NCBI GenBank assembly: GCA_036378155.1
Contig: DASUXA010000066.1
Span: forward strand, 1 to 34,323
Reading direction: 5' to 3'
Length of the DNA stretch: 34,323 nucleotides
Origin: DASUXA01 sp036378155
Lineage (GTDB): Bacteria; Actinomycetota; Actinomycetes; Mycobacteriales; Micromonosporaceae
The position numbers and the translations under genes were made by a program. Each line of letters starts with the position of its first letter. Positions within the stretch are counted from its first letter, which is position 1. Below the pieces are notes generated by a model. The model had not been told where the DNA came from, did no database searches, and was given only the letters and a program-made list of their open reading frames with translations. Shown piece by piece: positions 17,871-26,474 of this stretch.

Positions 17871-20800
17871 TCAGCCGTCGACCGAGACGACCGTCGTACC
17901 GATCCGGCTGGTGCCGTCGCCGTACTCGACGAGACCCAGGTAGTGCTGCCCGGCGGTCAGACCCGACCAGGTGACCGTCACGGTCGTCGTACCACCGAGG
18001 GTGACCGACTGCGTCTCGGGCGACGTCGCGAGGTTGCCCGACGACCCGGACGCGACCGCCCAGTGGTACAGCTTCAGGTCCTGCCCGCTGACGCCCGACG
18101 GCAACGCGAACTGGACCAGGTACACCGTGTACGTGCCGGCGGCGGTCAACGTGACCGTCTCGGTCGCCGAGCCGCCCGCGCTGTACCCGACCAGCCGACC
18201 CGAAGAGTTGTACACGAACATGTCGACGTCCGCGCCGGACCCGTAGTCGCCGGACAGGGTCTGGAAGCGCGCCAGCTTGGTACCGGTGGGGACGGTCACC
18301 GGGAAGGCGGCGACCCCGGTACCGGCAGCGGGGTGGGCGGTGTCGAACGACTGCTGCACCCCGTCCACGTGCTGGCTGTCCACGCTCGCCGGAACCAGCC
18401 CGTTCGCGGTCGCGGTCAGCGTGCCGGTGTACCCGCTGCGGATCGACAGGCTGCTCGACCCGCTGGTACCCGTGCCGGACACCGCACCCGGCGCGGCCAG
18501 CGCGACCGAGCGCACCGCGACGGTGCTGCGCACGTCGTGACCCTTCTTGTCGGTCCAGGTGAGCGAGCCGAAGGAGTACCTGCCGAGCGTCGCGTCGGTG
18601 CGGGTGACGGTCACCGTGAAGGTCGCCGACGCGTGCGGCGGGACGACCAGCATCGACGGCGACACGGTGACCGTGTACCCGGCGGGCGCGTCGACATGGG
18701 CGTAGTACACCCCGGCGCGGAACGAGACGTTGGTGACGGTACGCGTCACGGTCTGCTTCCCGGCGAGGTCGCCGATCGCGATCGTCGGGTTGTTGTAGTC
18801 GCTGACGTCCTTCTTCCCGACCAGCCCGCAGGAGTCGACGACGTTGCCCTGGGCGTCCCGGACCGGGATGTGGATGCCCTGCTGGCAGCTGTACTGCAGC
18901 CAGTCGGTCAGATCGGCGTCGTACACCAGCCCCGGGTCGAAGTCGTTCGACGGGTGTACGAAGCCCGCGCCCATGTCGAACGGGGTCGCCGGGCTGCCGT
19001 TGTCGTTGGTGATCGGCTTGCCCGCGTTGTCGGTCTGTACCGCGCCGGTCATGATCGCCGACTTGACCGCCATCGGCGACCAGTCCGGGTGCTTGCTGCG
19101 GATCAGCGCCGCGATACCGGCGATGTGCGGGGTCGCCATCGAGGTACCGGACTCCGTGTCGAACAGGTTGTCGTGGTGGTTCTTCGGCGACACCGCCGCG
19201 ATGACGTCCACACCGGGCGCCATCACGTCCGGCTTGAGCAGGTCGCCGTTGTTGTACAGCGACGGTCCGCGCGACGAGAACGACGCGGTCTGCGGCGCCT
19301 CGACCGTGGTCGGCTTGCCCTCGGACAGCGACGCGGTCGCGCCCGCGGTCGCCGCGTACGCCTTGATCGCCGCGCCTGCCGTCTGGTCGAGGTGGACCGT
19401 CGGTACGAAGTGGTAGTCGGCGTTCAGCGAGCTGGGTGCCGGGTTGTACAGCACCATGCCCACCCCACCGGCTTCCTGGACGGCGAGGCTCTTGTCGGTA
19501 CGGGCGATGACGCCCCGCTCACAGATCACGATCTTGCCGGTGACCTTGGCGGGGTCGAGGGTACCGGGGTAGCACAGCTCGACCTGGTTCGGGTCGGCGC
19601 CCGCCTTGCCCGCGTTCACCGAGTCGACCAGCGGGGAGCTGGGTACCGCCGCGCCCACGCCGACACCGGTGTACGTCGTGCCGTTGCCGAGCGTGACGCT
19701 CTTGACGTAGCCCCGGTCGTGGGTACCGGCAGCGACCGTCATCTCCCACGGCATCGCGTTGTCCACGGTGGACGCGCCCGGTCCGGCGTTGCCCGCCGCG
19801 GCGGAGACGAACACGCCCGCGGCAGCCGCGCCGAGGAACGCGTACTCGACCGCGCCGAAGCTGTCGACGTTGTCGCCGACCGAGTAGTTGATGACGTCCA
19901 CGCCGTCCTCGACGGCGGCGTTGATCGCGGCGACGATGTCGGCGCTGGTACCGCTCGCGGTGGAACCGTCCGCCCGCTCGTACAGCACCTTGTAGATCGC
20001 CAGCCGGGCAGCCGGAGCCATGCCGGAGATGTTGCCCACCGGTACGCCGTTGATGGTCGCCGCGACGCCGTGGTCGCCGGCGGCGGTGCTCGCGGTGTGC
20101 GAGCCGTGCCCGTCGAAGTCGCGCGGCGAGTGGAACTCGCCGGGGTTCTGGCTGGCGGACTTGCCGGTCAAGTCGAACCAGCGCGCGCCGATCACCTTGT
20201 TGTTGCAGGTGACCGGGTGGTCCTGACCGGCGTCACAGGTGCCGTGCCACTTGGCGTCGATGACCGCCTGGTCGGGGCGCGGCTCGGAAAGCGGCGCGAA
20301 GCTGGGGCTCTCCGGCCAGAAGCCGGTGTCGATGTCGCCGACGATGACGCCTTCACCGGCGTGCGACACGTCGCCGAACTGCTGCTGCCATACCCCGCCG
20401 CTGCCGTCCAGCCCGAGGAAGGTCGGAGTGGTCGCGGTCTGAATGGTGACCGTCGTGTTCTTGAAGACGTTCGCCACGCCCGGCGTCGATTCCAGCTTCG
20501 CCGCCTCGGTCGAGGTCAGGGTGGCGAGGAATCCGTTGAAGACGACGTCGTAGTCGTACACCTTGCGGTGCGTGTCCACGCCCGCCGTGGCGAGCACGTC
20601 GACGTGCGCCTTATCGAGGAAGTCGCGGTACGCCCTGGCCTGCGGCGACCGGGTGTCGAGCTTCTGTCCCTTGCCCGGGTGGGTGGCGGGAATGCCCGCC
20701 ACACCGCCTTCGTACGAGGCGAGCGGGGCGCCGGCGAGTTGGACGATGTAGTCGGCGGTGGTGTCCGACGGTGGGTGAGCATTCGCGCTTCCGCCGGTAC

Positions 20801-20882
20801 CCAACGCGAACGCGGTGACCGTGGCGGCGGCGAGAGCGATTGAGGCTGGGCGTCGAAGCCCGGCCAGGTGGAATTGCGACAC
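17871..20882 (-). CDS. Secreted subtilisin-like (S8) protease with PA domain
   Basis: A 1003-aa exported serine protease. The signal peptide ends near GGSANA (about 30-35). An I9-type propeptide follows (ADYIVQLAGAPLASYEGG to about 145). The triad is complete: Asp185 in GDIDTGFWPES, His259 in DGHGSHTAS, Ser581 in ESGTSMATPHIAG, with oxyanion Asn365 in AGNAGPG. A PA insert lies between His and Ser (VTGKIVICERGVIARTDKSL). The C-terminal third is beta-rich, Fn3-like then PPC-like (GDYGSGADVDMFVYNSSGRL). Start GTG 20880-20882 has GGAGG 10 bp upstream; a longer start at 20936 lacks one. Likely self-processed; substrate unknown. Confidence 0.94.
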   Translation of the reverse strand: MSQFHLAGLRRPASIALAAATVTAFALGTGGSANAHPPSDTTADYIVQLAGAPLASYEGGVAGIPATHPGKGQKLDTRSPQARAYRDFLDKAHVDVLATAGVDTHRKVYDYDVVFNGFLATLTSTEAAKLESTPGVANVFKNTTVTIQTATTPTFLGLDGSGGVWQQQFGDVSHAGEGVIVGDIDTGFWPESPSFAPLSEPRPDQAVIDAKWHGTCDAGQDHPVTCNNKVIGARWFDLTGKSASQNPGEFHSPRDFDGHGSHTASTAAGDHGVAATINGVPVGNISGMAPAARLAIYKVLYERADGSTASGTSADIVAAINAAVEDGVDVINYSVGDNVDSFGAVEYAFLGAAAAGVFVSAAAGNAGPGASTVDNAMPWEMTVAAGTHDRGYVKSVTLGNGTTYTGVGVGAAVPSSPLVDSVNAGKAGADPNQVELCYPGTLDPAKVTGKIVICERGVIARTDKSLAVQEAGGVGMVLYNPAPSSLNADYHFVPTVHLDQTAGAAIKAYAATAGATASLSEGKPTTVEAPQTASFSSRGPSLYNNGDLLKPDVMAPGVDVIAAVSPKNHHDNLFDTESGTSMATPHIAGIAALIRSKHPDWSPMAVKSAIMTGAVQTDNAGKPITNDNGSPATPFDMGAGFVHPSNDFDPGLVYDADLTDWLQYSCQQGIHIPVRDAQGNVVDSCGLVGKKDVSDYNNPTIAIGDLAGKQTVTRTVTNVSFRAGVYYAHVDAPAGYTVTVSPSMLVVPPHASATFTVTVTRTDATLGRYSFGSLTWTDKKGHDVRSTVAVRSVALAAPGAVSGTGTSGSSSLSIRSGYTGTLTATANGLVPASVDSQHVDGVQQSFDTAHPAAGTGVAAFPVTVPTGTKLARFQTLSGDYGSGADVDMFVYNSSGRLVGYSAGGSATETVTLTAAGTYTVYLVQFALPSGVSGQDLKLYHWAVASGSSGNLATSPETQSVTLGGTTTVTVTWSGLTAGQHYLGLVEYGDGTSRIGTTVVSVDG

Positions 20883-21023
20883 TGGTTGAGGACCTCCGTG
20901 CCTCACAGTGGGCAGAGGGAAATGCCCACGATGCACGGCAGCCTATGGTCCGGCGTCAAGCGGCGGTAGCGACCGATGGCGTGAATGAGTGTCCTGATGG
21001 GGTACCGAGGGTCAGGTCAAGGG

Positions 21024-21812
21024 TCATCCCGGCAGCCCGAGGCGGTGCCGCAGCAGGGTGTACCCGACGAAGGAAACAATGTCGAGAATGGTGTGCGCGA
21101 CAATCAATGGTCCGACCCGGCGCCACCGCTGAAACACCAGACAGAACACGATTCCCATGACCGCGTTTCCGACGAACGCGCCGAATCCCTGATACAGGTG
21201 GTACGACCCGCGCAGCAGCGCGCTGGCGGCGATCGCCGCCGGTAGCCGCCAGTCGAGTTGTCGCAGCCGGGTCAGCAGGTACCCGACCACGATCACCTCT
21301 TCGAGGACGGCGTTCTGGGCGGCGGACAGGACCAGCACCGGAACCGCCCACCAGACGTGCGGCAGGGCGGCGGGCACCACGGTCGCGTTCAGGTCGAGCG
21401 CCCGCGCACCCAGGTACAGCCCGAGCCCGGGAATGCCGATGGCAGCCGCCAGCAGCACCCCGGTACCCAGGTCGAACCCTGGTCTGTGCCGGTCCAGTCC
21501 GAGGGTGCGCCGGGCGTCGCCGGGATCCCGGTTGAGCAGATGGATCGCGAGCAGGACCGGTACCAGCGCGAAGAAGATGCCCAGCAACTGGTAGGTCAGG
21601 TCCAGCCACGGTCGCCCCGGCGCCTGGGACGGGTTGAGCGTGGCGGTCTGCTGGGACAGCGGTTTCGCGGCGGTGAGCTTCGCGGCGAGCGACACCACCG
21701 CGTACACCGCGGACGCGCCCAGCGACAGGCCGAGCACGAGCCACACCTCGTGGCGCCGGACGACGGTCCGGTCGCTGGTTGTTTCGTCCCTGGTCACCTC
21801 GGTCTGCGCCAC
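21024..21812 (-). CDS. CPBP-family intramembrane metalloprotease-like protein
   Basis: About 262 aa with several transmembrane helices (VWLVLGLSLGASAVYAVVSL, LLGIFFALVPVLLAI, LGTGVLLAAAIGIPGLGLYL). The CPBP/Abi core is present: motif 1 LEEVIVVGYLLTRLRQLDW, motif 2 LLRGSYHLYQGFG with its His, and motif 3 VGPLIVAHTILDIVSF. Motif 1 keeps both Glu but has Val where the classical EExxxR has Arg, as I recall for an actinobacterial subfamily. Members are Rce1-type proteases or membrane scaffolds. The start is uncertain (GTG 21812 or 21827); GTG 21797 is also possible. Same strand as, and 34 bp after, the XRE-deformylase gene. Confidence 0.85.
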   Translation of the reverse strand: MAQTEVTRDETTSDRTVVRRHEVWLVLGLSLGASAVYAVVSLAAKLTAAKPLSQQTATLNPSQAPGRPWLDLTYQLLGIFFALVPVLLAIHLLNRDPGDARRTLGLDRHRPGFDLGTGVLLAAAIGIPGLGLYLGARALDLNATVVPAALPHVWWAVPVLVLSAAQNAVLEEVIVVGYLLTRLRQLDWRLPAAIAASALLRGSYHLYQGFGAFVGNAVMGIVFCLVFQRWRRVGPLIVAHTILDIVSFVGYTLLRHRLGLPG

Positions 21813-21846
21813 GGTCCCAGCATGCACCGCGGCCGCGTGCCGGTCG

Positions 21847-23346
21847 CTACCGCCAGGTCCGCGCGCCGGCGGGGTACCGCTCGACCGGCACCAGCGGTGC
21901 ACCGGGAGCCATCTTGTCCGGGTACAGCGTGCCGGAGAGATGGTCGATGCCGTGGTCGACGAGGCGGGCGAGGCCCTGGTCGAACCGGGTGATCATGGGT
22001 TCGCCGGACCAGGTCAGGTGCTCGACCTCGATCCAGGTCGGCCGGGCGACGAGCCCGCGCACGTCGGCGAAGGACAGGCAGGCTTCGTACCCCTCGTCCA
22101 GTTCCACCGCCGCGCTCACCACCCGTGGGTTGAGCAGGACCACCGGAGCCGCTTCCGGATTGGCGGGGCGCACGGCGACCGCCGCGCACGGCAGCCCGAT
22201 CTGCGGCGCCGCCAACGACACGGCCTCACCGAACGGAAGCAGTTCGCGGACCCGGTCGAGGACTTCCAGCAGCCGCGACGCGACGTCGCGGGCACGCGCT
22301 TCGTCGGCGGGCAGCGTGAACGGTTGCGCCGACCGGGTGAGCACCTCGTCGCCGCGTTGCGCCACGCCGAACTCGCGCAGCCGTTCGCTGAGCGGCTCCG
22401 ACTCGTCGGGCAGTACCGCCGCGGCGGGCGCGCCCGGACCACGGAACCGCCATTCCACGCGGTACTGCGCGTGCAACGCCGGGCTCATGGTCGACCACGT
22501 GAAAATCGTCCGGTCGCCGTCAACGTACGACGTCACCGGTGTGCGCAGCGGCGCCGCTTCGGCGCTCAGCGAGCTTTCCGTTCCCCAGACCACCGGATCG
22601 GGTCCGCTCGGCAGGTCGAGGCGTACTTCGAGGTGGCGCGTCGGCAGTCGCATGGAGCGTTCGAACCACTGCCCCGCCTTGTCGGCACCGACCTTGTACC
22701 GGATCTCGATGGTGGCGCGTTCGCCCGGATACAGCGGGAAGCGGGTCGCGTCGTTCTCGAACAGCAGCCAGGCTTCCTTGTACGCGTCGCGGTCGTGGAC
22801 CGGACGCCACAGCATCGGCTCCTGCCCGCAGCGCGCGGTCAGGTCGAGTTCCGCCCAGGTCAATGGGTGGTGACGGTGGTACCGGTTGGATCGGCGCGGG
22901 TCGCCGGGGAACCGGTCGATCGCGATCTTCACCGGGTACCGGGTGACCGGCTCGGTCGCCGCGTTGTACAGCTCCCGTCGCACGAGGCAGTGATAAAAGC
23001 GGTCCCGGAGGGACAGCTCGGCGACCTCCTGTTCCACCACGAGCCCGGTACCGGGCGGGAGCCACTGGTGCGGAACCGGGGCCGGCGCGCGCGCCGGCCC
23101 CTGTCGTAACTCGTCGTACGCGGTGTACCGGCGCCAGATCGCGCCGCCGCTGCGCAGTACCGCCTCGGCACGGCGCGCGAAGTCCTCCGTGGGCCGGTGC
23201 CGTCGTCGCTCGATGTGGCTGATGTACGACGGATCGAAGCCCATCTCGGCCGCGAGCTGCTTCTTGGACATCCCCCGCTCGGAACGCCACCGAGCGAGCT
23301 CCGACGCGAACGCGTCAACCGCTCGTTGCAGGGGCGAGGTAGTCAT
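21847..23346 (-). CDS. XRE-type HTH protein fused to a degenerate peptide deformylase domain
   Basis: A 499-aa three-part protein. Residues 10-52 form an XRE HTH (RSERGMSKKQLAAEMGFDPS, YISHIERRRHRP). Residues about 100-300 form an all-beta middle region (EPVTRYPVKIAIDRFPGDP, WFERSMRLPTRHLEVRLDL) whose function I do not know. Residues about 318-490 match peptide deformylase: N-terminal FGVAQRGDEVLTRSAQPF, motif 1 SLAAPQIGL (377-385, Gln382 kept), motif 2 EGYEACLSF (metal Cys423), motif 3 DHGIDHLSG (His465, His469). The catalytic Glu of HExxH is Gly466, so metal binding may persist while deformylation should be lost. Start ATG 23346. Possibly a sensor of formyl-peptides; that is inference. Confidence 0.85.
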   Translation of the reverse strand: MTTSPLQRAVDAFASELARWRSERGMSKKQLAAEMGFDPSYISHIERRRHRPTEDFARRAEAVLRSGGAIWRRYTAYDELRQGPARAPAPVPHQWLPPGTGLVVEQEVAELSLRDRFYHCLVRRELYNAATEPVTRYPVKIAIDRFPGDPRRSNRYHRHHPLTWAELDLTARCGQEPMLWRPVHDRDAYKEAWLLFENDATRFPLYPGERATIEIRYKVGADKAGQWFERSMRLPTRHLEVRLDLPSGPDPVVWGTESSLSAEAAPLRTPVTSYVDGDRTIFTWSTMSPALHAQYRVEWRFRGPGAPAAAVLPDESEPLSERLREFGVAQRGDEVLTRSAQPFTLPADEARARDVASRLLEVLDRVRELLPFGEAVSLAAPQIGLPCAAVAVRPANPEAAPVVLLNPRVVSAAVELDEGYEACLSFADVRGLVARPTWIEVEHLTWSGEPMITRFDQGLARLVDHGIDHLSGTLYPDKMAPGAPLVPVERYPAGARTWR

Positions 23347-23793
23347 CTGATCGCCTCACAGGACGGGACCTTCAGTCTCGGACGTCCGACCGAACGGCTG
23401 AGTCGGTACGCCGGATTCCTGACATTTCCATTGACACAGAGCAACTAGATGACTACAAATACGTGTTTCACCACTTGATGAGTCGTTCTCACATACACCG
23501 CAGGTCATCAGCCTACCGACCCGATCAGCGCCGCCGTCACGGCACTCGACCCTCCACACCGGACGCCGCCTCGACGGCCGCGCAGACACCGAACCGGATA
23601 CCGGCGGCAGACGCCCACCCGGTCGGGCACCGCGAGACGATCCGCGACGCGAATCGTTGCCATAGACGGATGTGTGCCGACAGACGGCGCCGGGTATCGA
23701 AGCCCGCGCCTGGAGCCGGAACCGAGGAACCGCAGCCGGGCAGTTGATCACGGCCAGGTCCGGTCGCCCATCGATCGAGCCACTGGAGTAGGC
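23347..23793. other. 447-bp divergent intergenic region with AT-rich island
   Basis: No gene is supported here. The most AT-rich stretch of the neighbourhood is 23425-23490, carrying a plus-strand promoter-like pair. CAACTAGATGACT and CCACTTGATGAGT (about 23442 and 23470) are imperfect repeats that may be regulator sites for the XRE-deformylase gene. 23520-23780 shows only GC-rich sequence without hairpins I trust. Confidence 0.45.
23431..23459 (+). promoter_or_regulatory. Sigma70-like promoter
   Basis: TTGACA (23431-23436), a 17-bp spacer, then TACAAA (23454-23459, 4 of 6 to TATAAT). A perfect -35 is rare in this GC-rich sequence. It points to the serine hydrolase gene, whose start is 335 bp downstream, which would mean a long 5' leader. 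Confidence 0.4.
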
Positions 23794-24759
23794 ATGGCGC
23801 GTCGAAGCGGTACGAGCAGGGCTCGCCTCTACACATTCACGGCGGTCGCCGCCACCTTCGCGGTCGTCGTCGGCTCCTCCTTCGGCGTCCAACTCGGACG
23901 TGCCGCCGCCGCAGGACCGGGTTCGGCTCCGAGCGGCGCCGAAACCGGTCCGGCCGCCTCGCCCACCCCCACAACGGTGACACCGTCACCGGAACACGTA
24001 CCGCCGCCAGCGACCAGCGACCCCGACGACGCCGCTGTGTCCACTGTGGCAGACAACCTGACCGGCGCGGTCCAGGCGTACCTGTCCGGTGCCGACGGGC
24101 GGGTCGGCGTGCTGATCGTCGACCGCGCCACGGGTATCCGGGTTGGGGTCGGCGAGGACCGTTCCTTCATCACCGCCAGCGTCGTGAAGGTCGACATCCT
24201 TGCCACCCTGATGCTGCGCCGACAGGATCACGGCGGGCTCACCGACCGGGAGGACGACCTCGCCCGAGCCATGATCACCCGCAGCGACAACGACGCGGCG
24301 TCGGCATTGTGGACCGCCGTCGGCGGCGGTACCGGGGTGACCGCCGCGAACCAGCGGTTCGGGCTGTCGCACACGCACCCCGACCAGGACGGGTACTGGG
24401 GTCTGAGCACCACCACCGCCGCCGACCAGGTGCGCCTGCTCGGGCTGCTCACCTCGTCGAACAGCCCGCTGAACGCGCACAGCCGTTCCTACATCCTCGG
24501 CTTGATGAGCCAGGTCGAGCGGGATCAGCGATGGGGCGTGCCGGCTGCCGCCGGTCCGGCGAGCACCGGGGTGTACGTGAAGAACGGCTGGCTGGCGTAC
24601 AACGGCGGGTGGGTGACGCACAGCGTGGGTCGGATCGTCGAACCCGGGCACGACTGGCTGCTCGCGGTGCTGTCCGACGGGCAGCCCAGCGAAGGTACCG
24701 GTATCGACACGATCGAGCACGTCGCCTCGCTCGTAGTCGCCGCCGAACGCGCACACTGA
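23794..24759 (+). CDS. Secreted class A beta-lactamase-like serine hydrolase
   Basis: A 321-aa exported protein. The signal/anchor is ARLYTFTAVAATFAVVVGSS (10-29), followed by a Pro/Thr/Ala-rich linker (about 40-78). The penicillin-recognising set is present: SVVK (129-132, Ser nucleophile and Lys), SDN (164-166) and KNG (263-265) replacing the KTG triad. Such proteins are beta-lactamases or cell-wall enzymes; resistance cannot be claimed because the omega-loop Glu is not recognisable. Start ATG 23794 has GGAG upstream. It converges on the DinB gene 18 bp away. Confidence 0.85.
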   Translation: MARRSGTSRARLYTFTAVAATFAVVVGSSFGVQLGRAAAAGPGSAPSGAETGPAASPTPTTVTPSPEHVPPPATSDPDDAAVSTVADNLTGAVQAYLSGADGRVGVLIVDRATGIRVGVGEDRSFITASVVKVDILATLMLRRQDHGGLTDREDDLARAMITRSDNDAASALWTAVGGGTGVTAANQRFGLSHTHPDQDGYWGLSTTTAADQVRLLGLLTSSNSPLNAHSRSYILGLMSQVERDQRWGVPAAAGPASTGVYVKNGWLAYNGGWVTHSVGRIVEPGHDWLLAVLSDGQPSEGTGIDTIEHVASLVVAAERAH

Positions 24760-24777
24760 CCCGGCGCCGAGTCGCCG

Positions 24778-25359
24778 CTACGCCGTCTGCGCCGCCGGCT
24801 GCCACGGTTGCAGCCACGGTGTCGCGGGCCAGCCCTCGGCGGCTGCCAGCAGCGGGAACGCGGTCGCACCGTCGATCGCCTCGCGGATGATGTCGGCGTG
24901 ACCCGCGTGCCGGGCGGTCTCCTCGATCAGGTGCAGCAGCACCCACCGTACCGACCAGGCGTCGACGTCCTTGGGGTTCCACGGCAGGTCCTTGCGTACC
25001 GGTACGGGCTGGCCGAGGTCCGCGATGCCCGCGATGACGCTCTCGGTGCGCGCGGCGATCTCGGCGTACCGGTCGAGAACCTCCGCCAGCGTCTCGTCCG
25101 GCCCGAGGCGGAACCCGGCGAGATACGCCTCCGTGTCCGGTTCGCTGTGCTGCTGGAGCACGTCGTCGATCCAGCCGGATTCGGTCGCGGCGACGTGCTT
25201 GATCAGACCGCCCACGCTCAGCGCGCTCGGCGTCGGCGTGGCCCGCGCCTGCTCGTCGGTCAGCCCGTACGCCGCCAGACGCAACACGTACCGCTGCTGG
25301 GCGAGATAGCGGAGCAGACCCTCGCGCTCATCCGCGACGGGTGGCACCTGTCCGGGCAT
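24778..25359 (-). CDS. DinB-like four-helix protein
   Basis: A 193-aa DinB/DUF664-type protein. Seen: LLRYLAQQRYVLRLAAYGLTDEQARATPT with LSVGGLIKHVAATESGWIDD (first metal His), ETLAEVLDRYAEIAARTESVI, and the third-helix signature LLHLIEETARHAGHADIIRE (metal His pair). Members include thiol-dependent (mycothiol or bacillithiol) transferases; the activity of this one is unknown. ATG 25357-25359 with GGAGG 6 bp upstream. Divergent from the cupredoxin gene. Confidence 0.9.
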   Translation of the reverse strand: MPGQVPPVADEREGLLRYLAQQRYVLRLAAYGLTDEQARATPTPSALSVGGLIKHVAATESGWIDDVLQQHSEPDTEAYLAGFRLGPDETLAEVLDRYAEIAARTESVIAGIADLGQPVPVRKDLPWNPKDVDAWSVRWVLLHLIEETARHAGHADIIREAIDGATAFPLLAAAEGWPATPWLQPWQPAAQTA

Positions 25360-25504
25360 GTCGGCCTCCTCAGCCGTCGGTTGTCGCTGCCTGTCGGCGG
25401 GTGGTCGCCGGCAGTTCCGATCCTTGTCGCCGGGTACGACATCGCGGACCTGAACCGGGCAGCTCGCCCGCGCGTAGGTACGGGTAACGGGAGGGGGAAC
25501 CACC

Positions 25505-25966
25505 ATGGCCGCACTAAAGAGGTCGTGGCCGCTGGTCGGGCTGCGACGGCTGCCCCTGGTTCTGCTGGCCGCCGCCGGTACCGCAGGGGTCGCAGCAGCC
25601 TGCGGCGGCGGGTCGTCCGGGCAGACCTCGGCGAGGAGTAGCGCGCCGGCACCGCCGCCTGCCGAGACTTCGAGCGCAGGCGGTACCGGTACGACGGTCG
25701 TCGTCGACGAGAGCAACTTCACGATCAAGCTGTCCACCACGACGTTCAGCCCCGGCACGTACACGTTCATGGTCAAGGACTCCGGACCCGGGATCCACGC
25801 CTTGGAGATCGACGGACCGGGGGTCGCCGACCGCAGGAGCGACAACCTGGCACCGGGAGGGTCGACGGCGATGACGGTGACCTTGCAGAAGGGCACCTAC
25901 GAGCTGTACTGCCCGGTCGACAGCCACAAGGGGCGGGGCATGGACACCCGTATCACGGTGAGTTGA
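25505..25966 (+). CDS. Cupredoxin-like lipoprotein
   Basis: A 153-aa lipoprotein: signal GLRRLPLVLLAAAGTAGVAAAC with lipobox Cys33, then a Ser/Ala/Pro linker (37-60). The mature domain is plastocyanin-like: FSPGTYTFMVKDSGPGIHAL (His98) and YELYCPVDSHKGRGM (Cys136, His141, Met146). This is a full type-1 copper ligand set, so electron transfer or copper binding on the outer membrane face is likely. Start ATG 25505 after GGAGGGGG. The stop is 2 bp before the membrane-protein ATG, so both form one operon. Confidence 0.88.
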   Translation: MAALKRSWPLVGLRRLPLVLLAAAGTAGVAAACGGGSSGQTSARSSAPAPPPAETSSAGGTGTTVVVDESNFTIKLSTTTFSPGTYTFMVKDSGPGIHALEIDGPGVADRRSDNLAPGGSTAMTVTLQKGTYELYCPVDSHKGRGMDTRITVS

Positions 25967-25968
25967 CG

Positions 25969-26421
25969 ATGAAAACACTCGAAACCCAGACGCGTCGGCA
26001 GGTGGCACCCCTGCGTCGCTACCGCGAGCGGAGCATCGTGCTCGGTGCCCGCGTCGTCGGAGCGGGGCTGCTCGCCGCGACGGGGCTGATCCACCTGTAC
26101 CTGTACCGACTGGGCTACCGGTTCATCCCGACGATCGGGCCGCTGTTCCTGCTCAACGCGGTCGTCGGCGAGGCTGCCGCGGTCGCCATGCTCGCGGTAC
26201 CGCGACGCTGGCTGGGCTGGGTGAGCCTGGGTGGCACCGCGTTCCAGGCGGGGACGTTGGGCGCGCTGCTGCTCAGCCTCACCGTCGGGCTGTTCGGCTT
26301 TACCGAGACGGTACAGGCGCCGCTGATCGTGCCGACCATCGTCGTCGAGGCGAGCGGAGCGGTCGTCCTGCTCGCGATCGCCTGGTACGAGCTGATGACG
26401 CGGCCTCGGCGACGCCGGTGA
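25969..26421 (+). CDS. Small 4-TM membrane protein paired with the cupredoxin
   Basis: A 150-aa protein of unknown function. After a basic N-terminus (residues 1-22, RRQVAPLRRYRER) come four hydrophobic segments: VLGARVVGAGLLAATGLIHL, TIGPLFLLNAVVGEAAAVAM, TAFQAGTLGALLLSLTVGLF and IVVEASGAVVLLAIAWY. The C-terminus is Arg-rich, predicting a cytoplasmic end. ATG 25969 has GGTGAG 6 bp upstream; a TTG two codons earlier overlaps the cupredoxin stop. Its partnership with the cupredoxin suggests an electron-transfer or copper-handling pair. Confidence 0.8.
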   Translation: MKTLETQTRRQVAPLRRYRERSIVLGARVVGAGLLAATGLIHLYLYRLGYRFIPTIGPLFLLNAVVGEAAAVAMLAVPRRWLGWVSLGGTAFQAGTLGALLLSLTVGLFGFTETVQAPLIVPTIVVEASGAVVLLAIAWYELMTRPRRRR

Positions 26422-26427
26422 CCCGCC

Positions 26428-26470
26428 GTGGCCCGCTGGCGACCCGATGACCGGGTCGCCAGCGGGCCAC
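26428..26470. terminator. Bidirectional 19-bp perfect hairpin
   Basis: Left arm 26428-26446 (GTGGCCCGCTGGCGACCCG), loop ATGAC, exact complement 26452-26470. It lies between the convergent stops of the membrane-protein gene (26421) and the MerR gene (26475), the strongest stem in the window, without a U-tract. Confidence 0.8.
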
Positions 26471-26474
26471 CGCG

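Noticed and set aside
16770..20843. A 1357-aa open frame on the plus strand
   Set aside because: It is antisense to the subtilase and overlaps the XRE-TPR gene; composition is Arg/Gly/Ala-rich with no domain, an artefact of GC-rich codon bias.
23794..24759. Antibiotic-resistance beta-lactamase
   Set aside because: SxxK, SDN and K-N-G are present but the omega-loop Glu motif is not visible, so hydrolysis of beta-lactams cannot be claimed.
25470..25490. Fifth TetR operator before the cupredoxin gene
   Set aside because: GCGCGTAGGTACGGGTAAC resembles fused half-sites but lacks the full palindrome and spacing; probably chance plus GTAC excess.
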